This document shows, piece by piece, positions 57,290-64,000 of a DNA stretch of 64,000 bases. Origin of the DNA: Pontederia crassipes (lineage: Eukaryota; Streptophyta; Magnoliopsida; Commelinales; Pontederiaceae); contig CM060196.1 of NCBI GenBank assembly GCA_030549335.1, forward strand, positions 72,376,139 to 72,440,138, in the 5' to 3' direction. Each line of letters begins with the position of its first letter. Positions within the stretch are counted from its first letter, which is position 1. The position numbers and the translations under genes were made by a program. The notes beneath the pieces are model-generated. The model had not been told where the DNA came from, searched no databases, and saw nothing but the letters and a program-made list of their open reading frames with translations.

Positions 57290-58300
57290 CATCCTTGCTG
57301 GTAGAAGATGATTCTGCTATCGTCACGCTAGTCAGGTACACTTTGCAACCCTTTCGTAAATAGCTTGTGCGCTTTTTTGGCGGACAATATGATTCCACTA
57401 TTCGGCTTTGTCGTACCTCTGATTATCGTCTTCTATCCACCATGGTTGCCGATGATTTTTTTTTGCATACGTATAACTGATACATCATGATATAACAACT
57501 AATTACCTAAGATGACATTATAGTCCACCATGAGGATTACAATCATATCTCCAGAAAAATCTTTTCCATCCACAAGCTGGTACCTCAGGAAGGTACCTCG
57601 CCGCGCCATGTGCAGGTCTCCATTGATGTCTTTATACTCACACTATGCTCCATCCCTTTTATAGGTACACTAAGGGTGGAAGCACATGCCTCTGAAATAA
57701 AAGAGTGTGTGAAGCACCCGAATCAAACAAGACAAGCATAGGGAGGCATGCGATAGAAAGACTACCCATGTGGATCCGCGTCTGCTTGCACTAGAGACGT
57801 CCTGGTATTCCTTCCGTGCCTCTGTAGTTTTTTGTGGGCAGTCCCGGACGAAGTGACCCGCTTTCTCGCATCCAATACAAGTGTTGTTCTTCATATGGCA
57901 CTCTCCAAGATGTGACCTATGGCAGTAGGTGCAATTCGGCATGCTCTATTGCTGGGTGTTGGTCACAGGTGCTTGTTGCTAAGGCCATGGCTAAAAATTA
58001 CGTTCATCATTAGTTAACATCATTCTGTATTCATTTGTACATCTATAACCCATCTGTTTAGTTCACCTGGGGTTGTCTAGGGCGGGGAGCCTCACGTCGT
58101 GGCCACTGATAGGACTGGTGGCGGCGGCTCTGGCATTCATCCTTACGAGCTAGGCGGCGATCCTCCCATCTTGCCTTGGCCGGCTCGGATGATCGCTCAT
58201 TCCTTCTTCAATTCCTCACGTCACATTTGGATCTCCCGCTTGATCCGTTACATTATGCAAACAGCACCATGCAAGTCGATCTATGCTCCTAGACTCCCCT
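57290..58300 (-). pseudogene. Gypsy gag C-terminus and aspartic protease (minus strand)
   Basis: On the minus strand the reading goes from a basic, K/E/R-rich linker (58290-58100) to the zinc knuckle CIGCEKAGHFVRDC near 57870 (C-x2-C-x4-H-x4-C), preceded by a second Cys/His cluster CTYCHRSHLGEC. Then comes the protease LVLFDSGASHTLLFQR near 57735 with its DSGA active site, MIVILMVDYNVILG near 57530 and an SAKKARKLFTKG-like linker near 57370. Stops and shifts are present. This gag-protease order, with a single-frame transition, fits chromovirus-type gypsy elements. Confidence 0.83.
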
Positions 58301-59552
58301 TGTAGGATCCCAAAGGCAACAAGAGGGGGGGTGAATTGGTGTTCAATTTAAAAATGTCAATTTTACAAAAATCATCGCGGAAGCTTAAAATTGATTCTTA
58401 AATCATTTACAAGTCAGATCATAAATTCAATATTACAGGGAGAGAGAGAGAGAAAATCAAATGCAAAGGCACGGTGATTGTTGACGAGGTTCGGTCACAC
58501 CTTGGCCTACGTCTCCACTCCGACTTCTCGACCTCGAGACTGTCGGAGATTCCACTAATCACTTCCTTTGTTCCAAATGGGGCAAGAAAGAAAACTCTTT
58601 ACACCACCGCCTTTTTCTTCGCTTCAAGAGGCAAGGCAACCTCTCCTCCTAGGAAGCTAATCTATTTCTCTCGCTCAAGAGGTAAGATTTTGAACCTCTT
58701 TTACACATGAGCTCTCTCTATTTTTTCTGAACAAAAGTGTTTCTCTCTTTTACAAAGCTAAGCTCACAAGACAAGAAGAGAGAAAGAATGAGAAAGCTAA
58801 AAAATGAAAACTCCAAGAAAATGATATCTCTTTGATAACTTGAAGCTTTTATTCAATGAGTGAATGGGTGCCTTTGCCTCTGGCTTTGGCACTCCTTTTA
58901 TAGCCTTCAATGTGTGAAAAATTCGTCCAGAATCATTCCACAAATTCCTCCTACAAATTTGACTGTTACTGTTTATTTGACTCAGAGGCCGATCGACCAT
59001 ACTTATGGACCGGTCGACCGATCTATGTGACCATTGCACATTTTCTTCAACTTATGTGCTTGATTGGTCGATCCGTCCGTCGATCGGTGTCTCAACCGGT
59101 ACAATATCATAATTTTGATTTGTAGTCGTTGAGCTGATCGGTCGGCCGCTGCATCGACCAGTATGTCGACCGGTACAATCGCGTAGTTTTCATTTGAGCA
59201 GCTTATGCCTTGATCGGTCGACCGGTTCTCAGATCGGTCGACCGGACTATCTCGACCGGCCTTTTTTGCTTCGACCGGTAGGTTGACCGACCTGCACTAT
59301 TTTGATCATAACTTTCTGCACGGTTATCCAAATTAGATGATCTTGGAGTCTATGGAAAATTAACAGAATTCTCTACAACTTTGACTTTCCACTTTTCTCC
59401 AAAAGTAGTTAGATAAGTGATAATTATTTAATCAAAGCATAGTGCATAAAGTTATCCATTTTTCTTTAAACTTTTTTAGCATTTCAACTTTAATCTTTCG
59501 AGGTTTGTTTCATCAAAATATAATTTTATATTCATTAAAACTTTGACCCAAC
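58301..59552 (-). mobile_element. 1.25-kb copia-like solo LTR (inverse copy) in the gypsy gag
   Basis: On the minus strand it starts GTTGGGTCAAAGTTTTAATG and ends GGGATCCTACA. A perfect CCCCT duplication is at 58296-58300 and 59553-59557. The TATA box is CTTTTATA at 58895-58902 (minus TATAAAAG). Five groups of GATCGGTCGACCGG-type motifs lie in 58985-59300, against three in the 55775 copy. The first base of the expected TGTTGG start appears lost. Gag reading continues on both sides. Confidence 0.87.
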
Positions 59553-59557
59553 CCCCT

Positions 59558-60000
59558 GTGTGGTCGAGGCCATCAAGAAACTATTCTATGCAATCTGTCT
59601 CGTGCATCCGATCCTAACTATCGCACTCTAGTTGGATGATGCGCGCGTGGTACTTTGCCACCGTCATATTCCCTTGGTGCAAGTCCTTAAATTCCTTCGA
59701 TTTTTCCTTCCTCCGATAAGCTGGAGTGTATTGCGCCTCGAACAGTACTCTGAAGCTAGAACAAAGGATAACTTTTTGGCTTGGGAACTTCGTCTCCTTC
59801 GTCGTCTCCCACCCATCGTGAGTGGCGTAGAGGACCTTATTATCTTCGTTGCATCGGGAGACGAGTAGTAGTCACTCCATAGTAGTACGCCAGCAAATGA
59901 CCTCCTCGTAGTCCATTGCCCCTTTGAAGTAGGGCGGGTGCAACATCAAGAAGGCCTAAATCGTGTCCTCCCTGTGATGAGTCATCGGTGGTGCTGGGGG
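59558..60000 (-). pseudogene. Gypsy gag N-terminal/capsid part (minus strand)
   Basis: Minus-strand translation gives FLMLHPPYFKGAMDYEEVIC near 59930 and, after stops, SFRVLFEAQYTPAYRRKEKS followed by KEFKDLHQGNMTVAKYHARI near 59690. These match the retrotransposon gag pattern (F..F...Y.P...+..K...F..L.QG.MTV.+Y). It continues across the solo LTR into the zinc knuckle segment. Confidence 0.83.
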
Positions 60001-60006
60001 AGGGAG

Positions 60007-60887
60007 TGATTTTTAATCATCTCAAAATTGGTTTGTAATCTAAACTCACATCAAGGTGCTCTCAAAAAATAAGATTAAGCATGCTACAATCATAATCTAA
60101 AAGAAATAACAATTATATTAAATTCAATGCTAAACTAGTTCATGCAGTTTTCTATCTTCTACAATAGGCACGATTCCCAAGGTCTCAAGCGAGAATTTAT
60201 AGTCCTCTAAGTGTCCCAAGAGTATTGGTTAAGTTTCAGTTTGATTGAGAGTCTTTTATGTTAAAATAATAAAAATTCTAAATAGACTTTGATTGGACTT
60301 TAAAATCATCCAAAACTTCTTCAAATCTGAGTAAATATGTTTCCTAATGATCTTTAGGACTTAGGATAAAGTTTGGAGTTGATATGCAATTAAAATTCTT
60401 AAGAAAAGTCGAAGAAATCTCGAAATCAGTCTTCGTAACACCTTATAACATCTTCATAACGGTTTGAATATGACTTTTCTTAGCCCGTAACACTGATTTC
60501 ATGGCCCTTATAATGTCCAAATTGGAGTATAAGTGTGTTTTTAATGTCTCGTAAGATTCTAATCAAGGTCCATAACTTGAGTAGGTTTCTGAATTTTAAC
60601 GCATCGTTACATCTGTTTCACGAACCCTGCTATTACGGTCTTCTCACGACCCGTTATATTCATTTCAACCTTGACTCCATTTTAACTTCGATTTGAGCGT
60701 CATTTTCTCCGATGGCTTCGTAATTTTATTTTCTTTCTTTTTCTGCAATGAAACATAGAATTTGTGTAGATTTTCATTTTTATAAAATTAAAGCAAATAA
60801 GGTTAGAAAATGATGCATGCTATATGAAAATGAATTGAAATGTTATTAAATGCTTGACTAATTATATATTATATTTTGCATGCATCA
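60007..60887 (-). mobile_element. Athila-like 3' LTR (family D, minus strand)
   Basis: On the minus strand it begins TGATGCATGCAAAATATAAT at 60887, right after PPT2 (AAGCTTGGAGGAGTT), and the likely end is GATTAAAAATCA at 60007. The first bases are shared with family A but the body is different. It contains CCGTAAC/ACGGTT/CACGACCCGTTA motifs (60440-60655) related to the array in the adjoining internal region. No partner 5' LTR is in the window. Confidence 0.7.
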
Positions 60888-63800
60888 AACTCCTCCAAGC
60901 TTAGATACTTACTCGTCCTCAAGCAAAGTTCAAAGCAAATCTCCAACTAAAATGGTTAATCATCGCTTCCACCATGTCACTCAACTACTCTTCTTAGTAC
61001 TAAATTTTATACATCCATCGTCTAAGTGTCTTACCAATTTCCATAATAACTTGACTTTGTGAATTTTTTGAATGGACGACATTTAAACTCTCCAAATTCA
61101 ACTCTAAAAACTAAGAAAATAATTCTTGAAAATAAAAATATCAATGTTGAATACACAAGTGTAACATAAGCTTTTATTCATTTATTACTTTTATATTTCT
61201 TCACTTGGACACTTCTCATCATTATTCATTTTTTTCACTACTTTTTCTTTTCACCTTTTTTTTCATTGATTGGGTATTCATGTGCTTCTCCATATTGCGT
61301 AAGGTGGTCCATGTAATGGACTTTCGACCGACGGATCCGAGAACAGTTGCCCTTAGCAAGAATCCTAATCTAATCACCCAAACGTACCAAGGTTCTGGAT
61401 AACATCTTTTTGTACATTCTCATATTTTTGGAGCTCCATTAGCCCTCTTTTATATATGATGATAATGTTATATGTACTTATTTATTAGTAAGCTCAGCTA
61501 CACTTGAAAATCCTTATCAAACTAATATACATAATATAAAATACGATTATGAATAGTACTTGCCGTCAAACATCCATAGTTTCACTAAGCAACTTTCTTC
61601 GAACCAATTATCCAACTCAAAAGCGATAAATGATAAAATAATAATACTTCAAATTTTGTTAATTAATAGGATGTCCTTGAATAATGCTTGAAAAATAAGC
61701 AAATACTAAGATATGAGAAAAATAAGATGCAATTTTCAATTATGCAAAAAAAAAATTATGAGATGCAAGCAAAAATGCAATTAAAACATTAAGAGAATGC
61801 ATGATTGCAATGCAATATAGAAAGATATACATGATGCATGAAATTTCAAACTCCCCCAAGCTTGAACTCATCCCTAGTGTTGGAAATAAAACTCGCAGGA
61901 TAATAAATATAATATTGAAAAAAATGTAAAATTCTAAAAGGAAACGATACAACCTGAGCTGTGAAAGTTGTAAGAGGAAGCCACGAACAATCCAAAGTGT
62001 CCTTAGCAGATAGAAATTTGGACGTCTATGTTTCCTACTTTCTTCAATTCCTAGGAGGCAATTTTGTTTTCTTTTTCTTTCTTCCTCTTCTTTTCTTCTT
62101 GTCTCTATTTTTCTTTCATGCCATTACGGGTCGTGAAGATAAAGTAACGACCCTGCTGCATAATATAACGGGTCGTGATCTAGAAATCATGACCCTTACA
62201 GTAATGATGAAGAGGATTTGCAGACGGTCACGGGTCGTGTCATGCGCTTACGGCCACCAAAAGAAGAGTACAACCCGTGATATTCAGCTAACGGCCCTTA
62301 CAGAAGTAGTGATGTGAAGATTCTATCATGAACTACGAGTAACGGACCTGCAAACACAGACAAGAGAGAATAATAATAGAAAATAAGGGTCGTTATATGC
62401 AAGTTATGTGTTGAGGGCCTAATGTGAAAGTGTAATGGGTCGTGATTCACAAGTAACGACCCATGATAACATAATGAAAAGTCTCATGACTCGGAAAAAA
62501 ATGAAGCCCCGTGAATTGTGAAATTTTCCATATTCACGAGGACGACCAAACAACTTACGGACCATTACCACTGGGTAACAACCCGTGATGTGTAGAATAA
62601 AAATTTTGAAATATGTGATCCAACATTTACAATTCATAAATAAACATTGAACTCTACATAGGCTTAACCATAATCATTACGGGTGGTGACATGGTTGTTA
62701 CGACCCGTTATGCTTAGACGCATAGGTTATACAACACTGTGATACTCGTTACTCTCCAACTACGACCCTGAAATAAATATGTATTGTGTTATGCACGATG
62801 TTATGTGGTGTGATGTAAAGATTACGACCCGTAAAAAGTAAAAGTTCAAAACAAAGGCCACTGTGAAACCCATTGTAATGAGATTACGGCCCATAAATGT
62901 TGGTTTCTAAACATGAGGTATGTTATCTTACGGGTTGTGAAACAAATGTTATGGCCCGTGATATGTCTAAATTGTCAAATCGTCCACTACAAAGTGCATG
63001 AAATGATTGGGACGACTAGTGAGATGGTCCATATGACCCGTGAAGAGCTCGTCATGACCCGTTAAATCTTGAAAAATTGGATTTTGCTTCTTGAGACTAG
63101 GTGCTTGCAATGGACACTCATTAGAGTAAAAATAAGGCTAACCAGAAACTAAAAATATGAAATAAAATAAAGATGTAACTAAGTTAAAAGTTAAATCTAA
63201 CTGGAGACAAGGGTTTAGGCAGAATAGTTCTAAGTTATAATCGTTAGCTTGACTTTAGTACATTGAGACTAATAAAAAATTATCACTAAGAATAATATAA
63301 GTAGACATGAAGTTAAGGAATGATCTCACCGGGTTTAATTAATGTGACTAGGAACGCTTGTCGTGGTGAGACTCAACACATACACCTACATTTTCGATTT
63401 GACGTCGTCATCTGGTGGTGGCCGTTCTTCATGTAGAACAGCCTTTTAATGTGGAATTTCAGAGATACACTACTGATGAGCATGGATCATCGAGTGATTT
63501 TTCGATCGCCACTAGACTATTGTAGTTGGAGAAGATCGTGTTGATGTCATCGAAGTACTTCTCTCCTTTAAAGAATTTACAAATTGCACGAAGGAGATGT
63601 GGGGTGATTTACAGTCAACTGTGGGTGATTTGATCTTGTCTTTTGGAGGTGGTTGAATAGGAGATGGCAATGTATTAGTGACAGGAACTTCCAAAGGTGA
63701 GCCCCTCCTTTGAACCTTCTCATTTTTCATGATGTATTTACTTGTCTCCTTGACACGTCATTGAGTTGTCGATGTCTTTACTGAAAAATTTATTTCTAGA

Positions 63801-64000
63801 TTCCATGGATATTGATAATGGCATGGGCATAAGATGACCTTCGAATTCTTTTCGATGTGCCTTGGACATTCAGAAATAGAGAACTCAATTTTGTAATTTC
63901 ATTCTCTAGCACATGAAATTTTGATTCCAAAGTCTCGAACTTGAGTTCTGTGTCGAATAGTCGACATCTACTTCAATTTTCTTTTGAATTTTGGACAACT
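60888..64000 (-). mobile_element. Athila-like element 3' internal region (minus strand, runs off the window)
   Basis: Read on the minus strand, a decayed coding region with a coiled-coil-like stretch FDTELKFETLESKFHVLENE lies near 63960-63890, and VKETSKYIMKNEKVQRRGSP near 63750 with a following proline-rich 72-codon frame (63730-63512). PPT1 AAGCTTGGGGGAG is at 61863-61851, then ~1 kb of spacer, then PPT2 GAGGACGAG...AAGCTTGGAGGAGTT at the LTR. The architecture equals that at 20.0-22.3 kb. A motif array fills 62120-63070. Confidence 0.72.
62120..63070. repeat. Array of ~20 ACGGGTCGTGA / TTACGACCCGT motifs
   Basis: A 10-13-base motif recurs in both orientations with spacing of about 15-60 bases. 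Examples: ACGGGTCGTGAAG at 62127, AACGGGTCGTGA at 62168, CACGGGTCGTG at 62229, ATGGGTCGTGATT at 62433, AACGACCCATGAT at 62454, ACGACCCGTTAT at 62700, TTACGACCCGTAA at 62822, TTACGGCCCATAA at 62884, TTACGGGTTGTGA at 62928, ATGACCCGTGA at 63027 and ATGACCCGTTAA at 63054. The DNA between copies is not conserved. Confidence 0.85.

Noticed and set aside
60880..62317. Small frames at 60880-61062, 61205-61402 and 61961-62317 as genes
   Set aside because: They fall in the noncoding spacer and the motif array of an Athila-like 3' region and show low-complexity composition.
62120..63070. CRISPR-like or satellite array
   Set aside because: The repeat word is only 10-13 bases, occurs in both orientations, and has irregular spacing. 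The context is a plant gypsy element.
1..64000. tRNA, rRNA or organelle-derived segments
   Set aside because: Nothing recognisable was found by reading. A covariance-model search would be needed to exclude a single tRNA gene.

Overview
The window is plant nuclear DNA. Its content is almost entirely plant-type transposable elements: Athila-type and chromovirus Ty3/gypsy LTR elements, copia-like LTRs, L1-type LINEs and CACTA DNA transposons. The one clearly intact host gene encodes a DUF247 protein, a family found only in land plants. The host is an angiosperm; the sequence alone does not settle the species, and a monocot is only a guess.

Layout. 1-4.5 kb: AT-rich intergenic DNA with two CACTA-like terminal fragments. 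4.5-12.8 kb: a decayed Athila-type gypsy element (PR-RT-RH-IN, a third ORF, two polypurine tracts, start of the 3' LTR), its integrase split by a 2.08-kb solo LTR with a perfect TGAGG target duplication. 12.8-28.85 kb: a nest. A 5' L1 fragment abuts a minus-strand Athila-like LTR. That LTR is split by an opposite-facing LTR of the same family, which is itself split by a 2.9-kb solo LTR (TSD TTACC). A minus-strand L1 follows, cut into three pieces by a 2.8-kb solo LTR (TSD CCCCA) and a 1.74-kb solo LTR (TSD ATCCG/ATCGG). 28.85-35.23 kb: a very large palindrome built from two inverted copies of the 2.8-kb LTR family around a ~96-bp spacer. 35.2-43.4 kb: an LTR remnant, a CACTA fragment with an En/Spm (Ptta-type) transposase and a GC-rich minisatellite, then a chromovirus integrase tail with LTR. 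43.4-48 kb: the host island, with the DUF247 gene and a tandem, frameshifted and truncated second copy. 48-51 kb: LTR-like repetitive DNA. 51.1-57.1 kb: a long but RT-deleted L1 whose RNase H is split by a copia-like solo LTR. 57.3-60 kb: a minus-strand gypsy gag-protease split by a second copy of the same copia-like LTR. 60-64 kb: a third Athila-like 3' end carrying a dense array of a GACCCGT-type motif.

No operon-like or cooperating gene system is present. The TEs work only as a record of successive insertions, readable from nesting order and target-site duplications. The two most unusual patterns are (1) the ~6.4-kb LTR palindrome, whose arms differ mainly by whole internal repeat units, and (2) the recurrence, in several unrelated LTR families, of family-specific short quasi-palindromic motifs arrayed in close pairs. 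The motifs are AACTCGGCCCGGGTT, GACCGGTCGACCGG, ACGGGTCGTGA/TTACGACCCGT and, without obvious pairing, GATAACTT.
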